This document shows, piece after piece, positions 26,784-36,327 of a stretch of 64,000 nucleotides of DNA. This stretch comes from Lysobacterales bacterium. GTDB taxonomy: Bacteria > Pseudomonadota > Gammaproteobacteria > Xanthomonadales > SZUA-36. Under the pieces are notes generated by a model. It saw nothing but the letters and a program-made list of their open reading frames with translations, was not told the origin of the DNA and searched no databases. The first letter of the stretch is position 1; every line of letters begins with the position of its first letter. A program made the position numbers and the translations under genes. The DNA lies in NCBI GenBank assembly GCA_029859645.1, contig JAOUCS010000002.1, positions 1 to 64,000 on the forward strand, read 5' to 3'.

Positions 26784-28043
26784 ATGAAGAAAAATATCCT
26801 TTACGCGCAATCAGGTGGAGTAACACCGGTGATCAATGCTACAGCCTGTGGTGTGATCGAAACAGCCCGCAATCACCGCGATCAGATTGGCAAGGTCTAT
26901 GCGGGCAAAGATGGAATTATCGGTGTCCTCAAAGAGGAGTTGATCGATACTTCCAGGGAACGCAAGGCCAGTATCAGCGCGCTGCGGCACACGCCGGGTG
27001 GCGCATTCGGTTCCTGCCGCTACAAGCTGAAAAGCATCGATGAGAGCAAACGGGAATATGAGCGGCTGATCGAGGTTTTGCGCGCCCATAATATTGGCTA
27101 TTTTTTGTATAACGGTGGCGGCGATTCTTCTGATACGGCGCACAAGGTATCTCAGATAGGCAAGAAAATGGGTTTTCCGGTGCAATGCATCGGCGTGCCA
27201 AAAACCATCGATAACGATTTGCCCATCACTGATAACTGCCCGGGTTTCGGTTCGGTCGCCAAGTACATCGCGGTCTCGATCATGGAAGCGAGCCTGGACG
27301 TGGAGTCCATGGCGAGCAGTTCGACCAAGGTTTTCGTGCTGGAGGTCATGGGCCGGCATGCGGGCTGGATTGCCGCTGCCTCGGGGCTCGTTTCGCGGGA
27401 AGCAGGCGATCCACCGCACATCATCCTGTTCCCGGAAGTCCCCTTCAAACAGCGTGAATTTCTGAAGAAGGTCAAAACCTCGGTAGAGCAATACGGCTAT
27501 TGCTCAATCGTTGTTTCCGAGGGCGTGCGTGACAGCAAGGGCAAATTCCTGGCCGATGCGGGTACACGTGACGCATTTGGCCACGCCCAGCTGGGTGGCG
27601 TAGCCCCCGTGGTTGCCAACCTGGTGCGGGAAAAACTCGGCTACAAATACCATTGGGCGGTGTCCGATTATCTGCAAAGATCGGCCCGTCACCTGGCGTC
27701 ACGGGTCGATGTGGATCAGGCCTATGCCGTGGGTGAGGCAGCCGTCAAGTTTGCCATCGCCGGTAAATCGGGGGTTATGCCGGTTATCAAACGGACTTCA
27801 AACAATCCCTATCGCTGGAAAATCGAAGAAGCTCAGCTGAGCCGCATGGCCAACCGGGAAAAAATGATGCCCAAAAGCTATATCGCATCTGACGGAATGG
27901 GCATCACACCGGCGGCCAGGCGCTACCTGGCCCCCCTGATCCGTGGTGAAGACTATCCTCCCTATGACCGCGACGGCCTGCCCAAATATGTGAAGATGAG
28001 AAAAGTGCTGGCGCAGAAAAAACTGCCGGACTTCAAGGTTTAA
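26784..28043 (+). CDS. pfp: Pyrophosphate-dependent 6-phosphofructokinase
   Basis: 419 residues. Phosphorylates fructose-6-phosphate with PPi, reversibly, in glycolysis or gluconeogenesis. Two positions decide the phosphoryl donor: the loop reads GGGDS, with D114 where ATP enzymes have Gly, and PKTIDNDLP carries K140 where ATP enzymes have Gly; this pair marks PPi use. Further motifs are FGSVAKYIAVSIMEA and EVMGRHAGWIAA. The ATG at 26784 follows GGGAG; a TTG at 26757 would add nine residues and is less likely. Converges on the membrane pyrophosphatase gene through a shared terminator. Confidence 0.94.
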   Translation: MKKNILYAQSGGVTPVINATACGVIETARNHRDQIGKVYAGKDGIIGVLKEELIDTSRERKASISALRHTPGGAFGSCRYKLKSIDESKREYERLIEVLRAHNIGYFLYNGGGDSSDTAHKVSQIGKKMGFPVQCIGVPKTIDNDLPITDNCPGFGSVAKYIAVSIMEASLDVESMASSSTKVFVLEVMGRHAGWIAAASGLVSREAGDPPHIILFPEVPFKQREFLKKVKTSVEQYGYCSIVVSEGVRDSKGKFLADAGTRDAFGHAQLGGVAPVVANLVREKLGYKYHWAVSDYLQRSARHLASRVDVDQAYAVGEAAVKFAIAGKSGVMPVIKRTSNNPYRWKIEEAQLSRMANREKMMPKSYIASDGMGITPAARRYLAPLIRGEDYPPYDRDGLPKYVKMRKVLAQKKLPDFKV

Positions 28044-28085
28044 AGAGTCTCAAGCGCAACGGCTGCCGATCAGCACTGGAGAGTT

Positions 28086-28115
28086 AAAAAAACCCCGCCT
28101 TGAGCGGGGTTTTTT
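28086..28115. terminator. Bidirectional rho-independent terminator between pfp and hppA
   Basis: Stem CCCCGC (28093-28098) with GCGGGG (28104-28109), loop CTTGA, seven A before and six T after. It has U-runs on both strands and so can stop both converging genes. Nearly identical in stem to the groL terminator. Confidence 0.88.
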
Positions 28116-28131
28116 CGTAGTGAAGGATGGC

Positions 28132-30261
28132 TTAACCCAGCAAAACTCCGCCGTACTGAACGAAGAACGGTGCGAACACCAGGCTGAGAATAGCGGACAG
28201 CTTGATCAGGATATTCAGGGAAGGTCCTGAGGTGTCCTTCAGCGGATCACCGACTGTATCACCCACGACGGCTGCTTTGTGTTCTTCCGAGCCCTTGCCG
28301 CCCATGTTGCCCGCCTCGATGAATTTCTTGGCGTTGTCCCAGGCGCCACCGCTGTTGGAAGAGGCGATGGCCAGCACGCCGCCGGCAAACAGGGAGCCTG
28401 CCAGCAGGCCACCCACGGAGGAAACACCGAACAGGAATCCGGCCAGTATCGGGGTACCCATGATCAGGATGCCCGGCGGAATCATTTCGCGCAGCGCAGC
28501 CTTGGTGGAGATGGCCACGCAGGTAGCGTAATCAGGCTCGCCCGTACCTTCCATGATGCCCGGGATCGTACGGAACTGGCGACGGACTTCCTCGATCATG
28601 GCGAAGGCCGCCTTGCCGACGGATTTCATCGTCATGGCCGTGAACAGGAAAGGCAGAACCGCGCCAACGAAAGCGCTGGTGTATACCACCGGGTCCAGCA
28701 GACTCATGTTGATCGGCGAACCCTGCAGTTTTTCGGCAGCGGTAATGAACGCCGCGAACAGTGCCAGCGAGGTCAGGATGGCGGCGCCGATAGCGAAGCC
28801 TTTACCGATCGCAGCCGTGGTGTTGCCGGCCGAATCCAGGATATCGGTGCGGCGACGGACTTCTTTGTCCAGCCCCACCATTTCGGCAATACCGCCGGCG
28901 TTATCGGCAACGGGGCCGTATGCGTCGATGGTTAGCGCAATGACCAGCGTCCCGAGCATGCCCAGCGAAGCGATCGCCACGCCGTACATGCCGGCCAGTC
29001 CCCAGGAAATGAAGATGCTGATCGCGATGCACAAGTAAGGAAGCACGGTGGATTTGTACCCCAGCGCGAGGCCGTAGATGATGTTGGTGGCAACGCCCGT
29101 TTCGCAGGATTTCGCCAATTCCTGAACCGGTTTGTAAGCATCACCGGTGTAGTACCCGGTCAGCAGGCCCACGGCCAGTCCGGCAACCAGGCCGGAAAGG
29201 AAGCACCAGTAAACGCCCAGGTTGGTATAGACTTCACCACCCAGTTCGAAACTGGCGGGGATCAGAGCCTTGGTGAAAAAGAACATCACGATGGCCATCA
29301 GCACGCTGGAAATCACCAGCAGCTTCATCAGGGCCGGAGCCACGTCTTCTTCCTTCTTGACACCGACCAGCAGCTTGGTGACCAGGCTGACGGGGATACC
29401 CACGGCGCTGATCAGAATCGGAAAGAGCAGTGCGTTGGGGTCAGCGGCAAACACCACCGCGGAAATTACCATCGCGGCGCAGGTGCTCTCAGCGCAGGAC
29501 CCGAAGAGATCAGCGCCCATGCCGGCCACGTCGCCGACATTGTCGCCCACGTTATCGGCAATCACCGCCGGATTGCGTGGATCGTCTTCGGGAATGCCCT
29601 GTTCGACTTTGCCCACCAGGTCGGCGCCGACGTCGGCTGCCTTGGTGAAAATACCGCCGCCCACACGGGCGAACAATGCGATGGTGGAGCCACCCAGACC
29701 GAAGCCGGCTATCACTTCCATCAGTACGTGGTTGTTCTCCGGGCCAAGACCCGCCAGCAGCGTGCTCATCACCACGTAGATGATGACCATGCCCAGTACG
29801 GCCAGCCCCACCAGTGCAAAGCCCATCACCGCGCCGGAATTGATGGCGACATCAAAGGCATGAGAAATGTCCTTTTTGGCCGAAACCGTGGTCCGTGCGT
29901 TGCCCTGGGTGGCCACTTTCATACCGATGTAACCGGACGCAATGGAAATGGCCGCGCCGAACAGAAAGGCGATCGCTGTATAGATGCCTTCGCGTGTATC
30001 CGGCGTGTGCTTATCATCGATCAGCAGCGCGATAATGGCTGCGAACGCAATCATGAAAATGGTCAGGAACTTGTATTCCTGTTTGAGGAAAGCCATGGCG
30101 CCTTGCGCGATAGCTCCATGGATGAAGGTCAGACGTTTGGCGTCTTTTTCGTCCAGCCCCATGGTCAGCGGAACATTGGTCACCTTCTTCATGTAGACAA
30201 AGGCGATGACCAGGCCCAGCAATGACAGGACTGTGGAAATGATTATTGTGATTCCCGGCAT
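28132..30261 (-). CDS. hppA: K+-dependent ion-translocating inorganic pyrophosphatase
   Basis: 709 residues with about 16 transmembrane helices. Couples PPi hydrolysis to H+ (or Na+) pumping across the inner membrane. The catalytic loop [40 protein letters not shown] is intact. The motif GNTTAAIG (A483, G486) is the K+-dependent form; K+-independent enzymes have Lys and Thr there. I cannot separate H+ from Na+ transport by eye. Start ATG at 30261 follows GGAGT; an upstream in-frame start at 30315 adds a non-conserved 18 residues and is rejected. Confidence 0.95.
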   Translation of the reverse strand: MPGITIIISTVLSLLGLVIAFVYMKKVTNVPLTMGLDEKDAKRLTFIHGAIAQGAMAFLKQEYKFLTIFMIAFAAIIALLIDDKHTPDTREGIYTAIAFLFGAAISIASGYIGMKVATQGNARTTVSAKKDISHAFDVAINSGAVMGFALVGLAVLGMVIIYVVMSTLLAGLGPENNHVLMEVIAGFGLGGSTIALFARVGGGIFTKAADVGADLVGKVEQGIPEDDPRNPAVIADNVGDNVGDVAGMGADLFGSCAESTCAAMVISAVVFAADPNALLFPILISAVGIPVSLVTKLLVGVKKEEDVAPALMKLLVISSVLMAIVMFFFTKALIPASFELGGEVYTNLGVYWCFLSGLVAGLAVGLLTGYYTGDAYKPVQELAKSCETGVATNIIYGLALGYKSTVLPYLCIAISIFISWGLAGMYGVAIASLGMLGTLVIALTIDAYGPVADNAGGIAEMVGLDKEVRRRTDILDSAGNTTAAIGKGFAIGAAILTSLALFAAFITAAEKLQGSPINMSLLDPVVYTSAFVGAVLPFLFTAMTMKSVGKAAFAMIEEVRRQFRTIPGIMEGTGEPDYATCVAISTKAALREMIPPGILIMGTPILAGFLFGVSSVGGLLAGSLFAGGVLAIASSNSGGAWDNAKKFIEAGNMGGKGSEEHKAAVVGDTVGDPLKDTSGPSLNILIKLSAILSLVFAPFFVQYGGVLLG

Positions 30262-30378
30262 TAGTTTTGCACTCCTAGCAATATCATTTTTTTCAAACCG
30301 CGCGCACTTTAACACAAACCGCTGCCGGCTTGATAAGCAAGACCCACAATAATGTCCTAAATCAATCTATTATCGCGG

Positions 30379-31401
30379 TTAATCCAACTGCAGGGCGGAC
30401 TTGAGCAGGCCCACCAGTTCGGGATAGGTATTCCGGTCCAGCAGATTCATCGCCTGGTGGCCTGATAGCTCTCTGACCAGTCGGGTGGCGGCGGTGGTGT
30501 TGGCGGCAGGGCCGGCCACCAGGTCAGCTTTCATGTGCTCGCCATAGGCGGTTTGCACACCCAGAACGGCGTACGGATCGGATGCGCACAGCAGCGTAAA
30601 ACGCGTCAGTTTACCCAGGCGATTAACCAGCGCAGCCCCGTTGTAGGGCTCAAGTGGTGAGGCGCCGGCTTCGACCACCAGGACATCGGCTTCGCAGGCC
30701 GCTATTCTGGAAAGTAACAGGTCGAGGGCCTGCCGGAATCGGCTCTCCGGACACACGGTGGAAGGCAGGCCGGCATCGACGAAGTCAAATACAGCAGAAG
30801 CCCCGGCGTCACGAAACTTCAGAATGTCCCGATAGCGGGCCGCCCCCGTGAGTTTTGCGGCCACCACATCGAGCCCCAGGTAACTGAGAGCGCGGATGAT
30901 CACCTGCCCGGAACTGGTTTTACCGGCAGACATGGAAGTCCCGATCAACAATATCACCGGGATGTCCAGCTCCTTGTGCGGTACCGGCAGCGCGAAGTCC
31001 TCCATCCCGAGCTTGTTACCTGCCCGGGTAACATGCCCAAGATATTCCAGGCGCATCAGGTCGGGAAGAAAGGGTGAGATCGAGGTGGCTTTACCCAGCA
31101 GGCCGGCCGGGGTCAGGGCATCCAGTTCACTACCCTCTGCCACCGCACGCCAGTCCCCTACACCCTCCAGTGTGGCCGCCCGCTGACCGAGGGCTCCGAC
31201 CATCAGGTCACCTCGAACCATTTCAGCGATCCGGCCGGTTTTCGTTTCGCATCGGTACAGTCGGTTGCGCTTGCCGGTGACACGACCGACCACGAAGTCA
31301 CCGGTGGCCCAGTCCGAGCGGTCCCACTTCAGGGTCTTGAACGGCACCGTCCACAAATCCGAAGTGCGGGTGACAGTGGAGAAAAAGTAGTGCGATCTCA
31401 T
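30379..31401 (-). CDS. DUF1611 family P-loop protein (DgcN-like)
   Basis: 340 residues. DUF1611 layout: an N-terminal Rossmann-like region and a C-terminal nucleotide-binding domain with Walker A GTSMSAGKTSSGQV, then VVAAKLTGAARYRDILKFRD AG. Some DUF1611 proteins (DgcN) act in D-glutamate catabolism in marine bacteria through N-acylation; assigning that here is inference. The ATG overlaps the stop of the upstream M20 peptidase gene (ATGA), so the two are coupled. No DgcA-type partner enzyme is present in the window. Confidence 0.82.
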   Translation of the reverse strand: MRSHYFFSTVTRTSDLWTVPFKTLKWDRSDWATGDFVVGRVTGKRNRLYRCETKTGRIAEMVRGDLMVGALGQRAATLEGVGDWRAVAEGSELDALTPAGLLGKATSISPFLPDLMRLEYLGHVTRAGNKLGMEDFALPVPHKELDIPVILLIGTSMSAGKTSSGQVIIRALSYLGLDVVAAKLTGAARYRDILKFRDAGASAVFDFVDAGLPSTVCPESRFRQALDLLLSRIAACEADVLVVEAGASPLEPYNGAALVNRLGKLTRFTLLCASDPYAVLGVQTAYGEHMKADLVAGPAANTTAATRLVRELSGHQAMNLLDRNTYPELVGLLKSALQLD

Positions 31402-32591
31402 GGCGTGAGTCCGTTGGTTTCCAGTGGCGGTGACATCAGCAACAGCGTGAGCAGAGCCGCATGTTCAAGAGTCGGCCCCAGCCGCAGGTGTTCATGCCGG
31501 GCATGGGCGCCATCGCCGACTGCGCCGAGCCCGTCCAGGGTGGCGGTGTAGAGGCTTGTGAAGTTGCCATCGGAGCCGCCACCGGCAAGCCCTTCATCCA
31601 GTTCCATTCCCAGCTGGTCCCCCAGGGATTGCGCCAGGCGCCAAAGCTGCCGGTTTGCCGGCGTACGTTCCATTGCGGGACGCCCAAAACCTCCCTCGAT
31701 CAACAAGGCCGTCCCCTCGGTTACGGGTTGCAGGCTGCGAATTTCTGCCTCCACCCACTCGCCGTCTTCCCTGGTCTCTACCCGCACATCAACGACCGCC
31801 TGGCTTTCAGGAGCCACGACGTTGGGACGGAGCCCGCCATCGATAGTGCCAACGTTTACAGTGATGCCCCGGTCAAAATCATTCAGTGCAAACAGGGTCT
31901 GGATCACGTGGGAAAGTTCCAGGATCGCGCTGGCGCCGGCTCCGGGGTCGAGCCCGGCATGCGCTGCTTCGCCCCGGACAGTGACGGTATAGCGGGCAAT
32001 ACCCTTGCGCGCAGTTTTCAATTTCCCGCCAGGCCCCAATGAGGGTTCCAGCACGAGAACGCGATCCATGTGCGGCGCCAGCGACTCGATGTAGCGCCGG
32101 CTTTCCCGGCTTCCCACTTCTTCGTCCGAATTCAGAAAGACATGCGGCACGACCTGTGGCTGTATATTGAAATGCTGAAGGGTTTCGATCGCCATCAGCA
32201 CCAGGGCGACGCCGGCTTTCATATCGTAAACGCCCGGTCCGCGCACGATGTCACCTTCATGCTCAAAGGGCATTTCCGCCAGCGTACCGAGCGGCCAGAC
32301 GGTATCGTAGTGTCCCAGCAGTAACTGTGCCGGTTTTGAATGCCTGCGATCGGCAGGCCGGGCATGAAGCATGCCGCCACTGTTATGGCCAGGGATACGT
32401 TTGACCTGATAGTCCAGGCGTTCAAATCCGGCGGCAATGATTTCCCGGATTTCCCGTTGGGAGGAAGGTACGTCGGAAGGAGATTCTGCTTCGGTCATCG
32501 TGCGCAGCAGGTCGACCAGCTGCGCACGCCTGCTTTGCAAGTGTTCAAGCACGTCGCTGGCTCTGGCTGCGGGTCTGGCGTTATTGTTCAT
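31398..32591 (-). CDS. M20 family metallopeptidase (carboxypeptidase G2-like)
   Basis: 397 residues. Dizinc peptidase motifs: LLLGHYDTVWPLG (H and catalytic D), GPGVYDMKAG (bridging D), NSDEEVGS (catalytic EE), VLEPS and the late GDGAHARHEH. The dimerisation domain sits in the middle (about 190-305). It resembles glutamate carboxypeptidase or CPG2-type enzymes that remove C-terminal acidic residues. No signal peptide, so cytosolic. It is three bases downstream of the flavin reductase-like gene and overlaps DUF1611. Confidence 0.9.
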   Translation of the reverse strand: MNNNARPAARASDVLEHLQSRRAQLVDLLRTMTEAESPSDVPSSQREIREIIAAGFERLDYQVKRIPGHNSGGMLHARPADRRHSKPAQLLLGHYDTVWPLGTLAEMPFEHEGDIVRGPGVYDMKAGVALVLMAIETLQHFNIQPQVVPHVFLNSDEEVGSRESRRYIESLAPHMDRVLVLEPSLGPGGKLKTARKGIARYTVTVRGEAAHAGLDPGAGASAILELSHVIQTLFALNDFDRGITVNVGTIDGGLRPNVVAPESQAVVDVRVETREDGEWVEAEIRSLQPVTEGTALLIEGGFGRPAMERTPANRQLWRLAQSLGDQLGMELDEGLAGGGSDGNFTSLYTATLDGLGAVGDGAHARHEHLRLGPTLEHAALLTLLLMSPPLETNGLTP

Positions 32592-32594
32592 TGC

Positions 32595-33206
32595 CTATTT
32601 CGCCATTCCTGCCGGAAACGGGAAAGACAGGCTGTCGCTGACAGAGGCAAATCGACCGGGATGCAGGTACGCCAGCAAAGGCGCCTCGTGAATCCTCGCC
32701 TGGTCATCAACCTCATCATCACGCGCTGCATCTTCCGCTACCCGGGCAGCCACGACACGGCCGACGATCAGGCTGTTGACGCCAAAATCGTCGACAAATC
32801 GATCCAGCTCACACTCCAGAAACAGGTAGGCCCCGCTCAGCAGAACACCGTCCACCCGGGTGGATGGGAACACCGGCAAGGCCTTTACTGCCGGTTTTTC
32901 GTCCTGCGAGAAGCGTGGCGAAGCGGCCAGGCTGGTCAGCACCAGCTGTTCCGGCCTGGGAAAGGAAACCGTGAACACGCCGTCCCGCTTGATATTCGAA
33001 TACGTGTGATGCCTGGGGGTACAGACGAAGCCGAAGTAATTCTCCCAACCCATCGGCATGGCCATGTGCTTCGGCGCCAGGTCGTGGTTCCCATCCGGTT
33101 CCAGGGTCCCGACCAGCACCAGGGGAGCGACCCAGAAAAAGCGGTCCCAGATAGGTTGCTCGGTGTCCAGTTCAATCAGCCGTTGGTTTTCTGCCGGGCT
33201 CTGCAT
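32595..33206 (-). CDS. Flavin reductase-like / FMN-binding split-barrel protein
   Basis: 203 residues of the DIM6/NTAB flavin reductase fold: VAPLVLVGTLEPDGNHDLAP KHMAMPMGWENYFGFVCTPR and TVSFPRPEQLVLTSLAASPR, with an ECELDRFVDDFG segment. Members reduce or bind FMN; the electron acceptor here is unknown. It is the first gene of a tightly packed three-gene unit with the M20 peptidase and DUF1611, and is divergent from dsbD with about 200 bases between. Confidence 0.83.
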   Translation of the reverse strand: MQSPAENQRLIELDTEQPIWDRFFWVAPLVLVGTLEPDGNHDLAPKHMAMPMGWENYFGFVCTPRHHTYSNIKRDGVFTVSFPRPEQLVLTSLAASPRFSQDEKPAVKALPVFPSTRVDGVLLSGAYLFLECELDRFVDDFGVNSLIVGRVVAARVAEDAARDDEVDDQARIHEAPLLAYLHPGRFASVSDSLSFPFPAGMAK

Positions 33207-33407
33207 AGTGAAACCTCCCGCCGCGAGGCGATGCCATTCCCCCAGTATCCACGCTACGCCCGCGCGGGCAGGAGCGCCATGATCTGGGGCAAGAACCGAT
33301 TTTTCGGCGTTTTACAGGCCTTTCCGGTAGAATCCGGTGATTGAACAATCGCCTGAATTCCGGGTCTACTGTGCGGCGATCAGGCAGGCAAAACAATCAG
33401 TTATTTC

Positions 33408-35675
33408 ATGAAACAAAAAATAGTCATCGGTTTAAGCGTGATCCTGGGCTTGGTGTTTGCGCCACTGGCGGACGCTATCGAATTCGACGAGGTCCGGAAT
33501 TTCGAGGACGTGTTCGTCATTTCGGGAGAAGCATCAGGCCGTGACCGGCTGCTGGTCAGCTGGGACATAGCTGACGATTATTACCTCTACAACAACAAGT
33601 TCCTGCGCTTCGCAGCGGCCACTGAAGGCGTGGTGCTGGGAGAGCCAGTGATCCCCCGGGGTGAGATCAAGTTCGACGACCTGCTGGGGGAAGAGGTGGA
33701 GAAATACCATGCTGAGCTCACCGTGGTGTTGCCGCTCGATTCCGTGTCCCCGGATCTCGACTCCATTGACCTGAAAGTGCGTTCACAGGGCTGCCTGGAG
33801 AATGAACTGTGTTACCCGCCAACCCAGCAACTGCTGACCATCAAGCTGCCCGCGGCCGAAGCTGTGCCTCAGTCAGAACCGGCGGGAGGTTTGCTGTCCG
33901 GCCTGGGTAAGGCAGCGGAATTGCCACTGCAGGACCCGCAGGCCGCGTTGCAACCGGAGCAGGCGTTCATCTACGAGTCGATTGGGTTCAGTGCGGATGC
34001 GGCGCTGGTCCGTTTCACGGCGCAGCCAGGCTATTACCTGTACACGGACAAATTCGAGTTTAAGGTTACCGGCGGCGACGGCTTCGAGTTGCAGTCCGTT
34101 GAGAGACCTGCCGGGGTGACCAAGGATGACCCGGAGTTTGGTCCCGTTCCTGTCTATTACGGCCAGGTGGAAATACCACTGCGGTTCAACCGGCCGGCGG
34201 GTGAAGCTCAGGACATCACGCTGGAAGCGCGCTTCCAGGGGTGTCGGGATGGCGATATCTGTTATCCGCCGATGAAACGCTCGGTGACCTTCCAGATGCC
34301 GGCGGCCGAACAGGCAATCGAGCGGACAGTGACGGCGAAATCACGTGCTAAGGAAGCCGCGCCCATTTCGGAGCAGGATAAGCTGGCGACACTGCTCACC
34401 AGCCACCCGGCTCGCGCTATTGCAGCCTTTTTTGTGGCAGGATTGTTACTGGCTTTCACGCCCTGCGTCTTCCCGATGGTGCCGATCCTGTCCGGGATCA
34501 TTGTTGGTCAGGGTGATCGGCTGACCACGCTGCGTGCGTTCTGGTTATCGCTGGTCTACGTGCTCGCCATGGCCGTAACCTACACCGTGGCCGGTGTGCT
34601 GGCGGGCCTGTTCGGACAGAACCTGCAGGCGGTTTTCCAGAACCCCTGGATCATCAGTGGATTTGTCGCTGTTTTTGTCGTCCTGGCGTTTTCAATGTTC
34701 GGGTTTTTCGAGTTGCAGCTTCCAGGCAGACTGCAGACCCGCCTGGCAGAGGCGAGTAATCAGCAACAGGGCGGACAGCTCTGGGGCGTTGCTGTCATGG
34801 GATTTCTTTCTGCCTTGATCGTCGGTCCCTGCGTGGCGCCGCCGCTGATGGCCGCCCTGATTGTCATCGGCTCTTCCGGTGATGCGGTGCTCGGCGGGGT
34901 GGCTTTGTTCTCGCTTGCCATGGGTATGGGTTTACCGCTGATTATTTTCGGGGTTTCCGCCGGAAAACTGGTGCCCAGGGCCGGCGCGTGGATGGACGCT
35001 ATCAAAGCGGTGTTTGGTGTAGGCATGCTGGCGCTGGCCATCTGGATGCTCGAGCGGATTCTGCCGGGTGGCCTGATTATGCTGCTGTGGGGTGTGCTGG
35101 CAGTCAGTTGCGGGATTTACCTGGGGGCAATGGACCGGCTCGAGGCGGGGGTTTCCGGTTGGAGGAGGCTCTGGAAGTCTCTCGGGATCGTCCTGCTTGT
35201 GCTGGGCATTACCGAAATCGTGGGTGCTGCCGCGGGTGGTGATTATTGGTTGCGGCCGCTCAGCGGCCTTAAAACCGGGTCAGTGTCTGAAGCCGCGCAG
35301 GAACATAGCGAGTTTGCCAGGATCAAATCCCTCGACGATCTGGAATCGGCGCTTGCCGGATCGCGTGCAAAACAGCGACCGGCCATGCTGGATTTCTATG
35401 CAGACTGGTGTGTGGAATGTAAGCGCATGGAACGCAATACCTTCCCCGAGCCCCGGGTCCGGGCAGAGTTTGAGCGTTTTGACCTGCTGCAGGCAGATGT
35501 CACGGCCAATGATGATGTGGACCAGGCACTGATGCAGCAATTTGGCATCATCGGCCCGCCCGCCATTCTCTTTTTTGACTCGCGTGGTGAAGAAATGAAA
35601 GCCTATCGCCTGGTGGGATATTTCGAGGCGGATGAATTCGCCGCACACCTGCAAAAGGTTTTGTCCGCCCGGTGA
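33408..35675 (+). CDS. dsbD: Thiol:disulfide interchange protein DsbD with duplicated alpha domain
   Basis: 755 residues versus 565 in E. coli. Passes electrons from cytosolic thioredoxin to periplasmic thiols. A signal peptide (1-22) is followed by two DsbD-alpha domains, each with its own redox pair: C129/C135 (GCLENELCYPP) and C279/C285 (GCRDGDICYPP). Then comes the transmembrane beta domain (about 325-600) with LAFTPCVFPMVPIL and VGPCVAPPLMAAL. Last is a C-terminal thioredoxin-like gamma domain with C668-V-E-C671. The extra length is accounted for by the second alpha domain. The TlpA-like gene overlaps its stop. Confidence 0.94.
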   Translation: MKQKIVIGLSVILGLVFAPLADAIEFDEVRNFEDVFVISGEASGRDRLLVSWDIADDYYLYNNKFLRFAAATEGVVLGEPVIPRGEIKFDDLLGEEVEKYHAELTVVLPLDSVSPDLDSIDLKVRSQGCLENELCYPPTQQLLTIKLPAAEAVPQSEPAGGLLSGLGKAAELPLQDPQAALQPEQAFIYESIGFSADAALVRFTAQPGYYLYTDKFEFKVTGGDGFELQSVERPAGVTKDDPEFGPVPVYYGQVEIPLRFNRPAGEAQDITLEARFQGCRDGDICYPPMKRSVTFQMPAAEQAIERTVTAKSRAKEAAPISEQDKLATLLTSHPARAIAAFFVAGLLLAFTPCVFPMVPILSGIIVGQGDRLTTLRAFWLSLVYVLAMAVTYTVAGVLAGLFGQNLQAVFQNPWIISGFVAVFVVLAFSMFGFFELQLPGRLQTRLAEASNQQQGGQLWGVAVMGFLSALIVGPCVAPPLMAALIVIGSSGDAVLGGVALFSLAMGMGLPLIIFGVSAGKLVPRAGAWMDAIKAVFGVGMLALAIWMLERILPGGLIMLLWGVLAVSCGIYLGAMDRLEAGVSGWRRLWKSLGIVLLVLGITEIVGAAAGGDYWLRPLSGLKTGSVSEAAQEHSEFARIKSLDDLESALAGSRAKQRPAMLDFYADWCVECKRMERNTFPEPRVRAEFERFDLLQADVTANDDVDQALMQQFGIIGPPAILFFDSRGEEMKAYRLVGYFEADEFAAHLQKVLSAR

Positions 35676-36226
35676 ACCGCACCGTCCTGGTCATGGCCCT
35701 GGTGGCGGTATTGGCAGCCAGCGGTGGTTACTTCCTGGCCAGGTCGCTGTCTGACCCTGGGGATTCCTGGTCCGCCACAGACCCGCTGCCGTCAACAGAC
35801 GATCTGATCGGAAAGCGGCGGCCAGACTTTACCCTTCGGACCCTGGAAGGAACACACCTCTCAGCCTCTGATCTGGATGGCAGGGTGTGGTTGCTGAACT
35901 TCTGGGCCACGTGGTGCAAACCCTGTGTCGAGGAAATGCCGATGCTGGACAGATTGCACCTGGAGCAGGCGGACAAGGGCGTGAAAATCATCGGCGTCGC
36001 CCTCGATGACGAGACGCGCGCCCGGCAGTTCGCCAACGACCTGGCAATCAGCTACCCAATCCTGGTCGGCCAGACGGACGTGGTGCTGACGGGGCGTCGC
36101 TATGGTAACTCGACAGGCTTGCTGCCCTTCAGTGTGCTGGTCGATGCACAGGGCATGATCCGTTGGGCGAAGCTGGGCGCGCTGGATCCGGCAGAACTGT
36201 CTGAACACCTTGAAATGTTAAAATAA
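35672..36226 (+). CDS. TlpA/ResA-like membrane-anchored thioredoxin-fold protein
   Basis: 184 residues. An N-terminal anchor (VLVMALVAVLAASGGYFLA) is followed by a TlpA-type domain with the active site WATWCKPCVEEMP, the GVALDDE segment and the cis-proline region GLLPFSVLVD. Likely a periplasmic thiol reductase fed by DsbD. The GTG start at 35672 overlaps the dsbD stop, so the two are translationally coupled. Confidence 0.9.
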   Translation: MNRTVLVMALVAVLAASGGYFLARSLSDPGDSWSATDPLPSTDDLIGKRRPDFTLRTLEGTHLSASDLDGRVWLLNFWATWCKPCVEEMPMLDRLHLEQADKGVKIIGVALDDETRARQFANDLAISYPILVGQTDVVLTGRRYGNSTGLLPFSVLVDAQGMIRWAKLGALDPAELSEHLEMLK

Positions 36227-36327
36227 CGTATAGAAAAATCGCTTAAGATGCAGCCATTTGCATCGATCTCGTGGACAAGTGAAGTAATATCGGGCAAAAT
36301 GCCAATCTCTGACCAAGGCAAATACCG

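Noticed and set aside
26784-28043. ATP-dependent phosphofructokinase
   Set aside because: Asp114 and Lys140 occupy the two positions that mark PPi enzymes.
32340-33344. Long open frame of 334 codons on the plus strand, opposite the M20 peptidase and flavin reductase genes
   Set aside because: No recognisable domain and low-complexity translation; it overlays two genes with clear catalytic motifs on the other strand.
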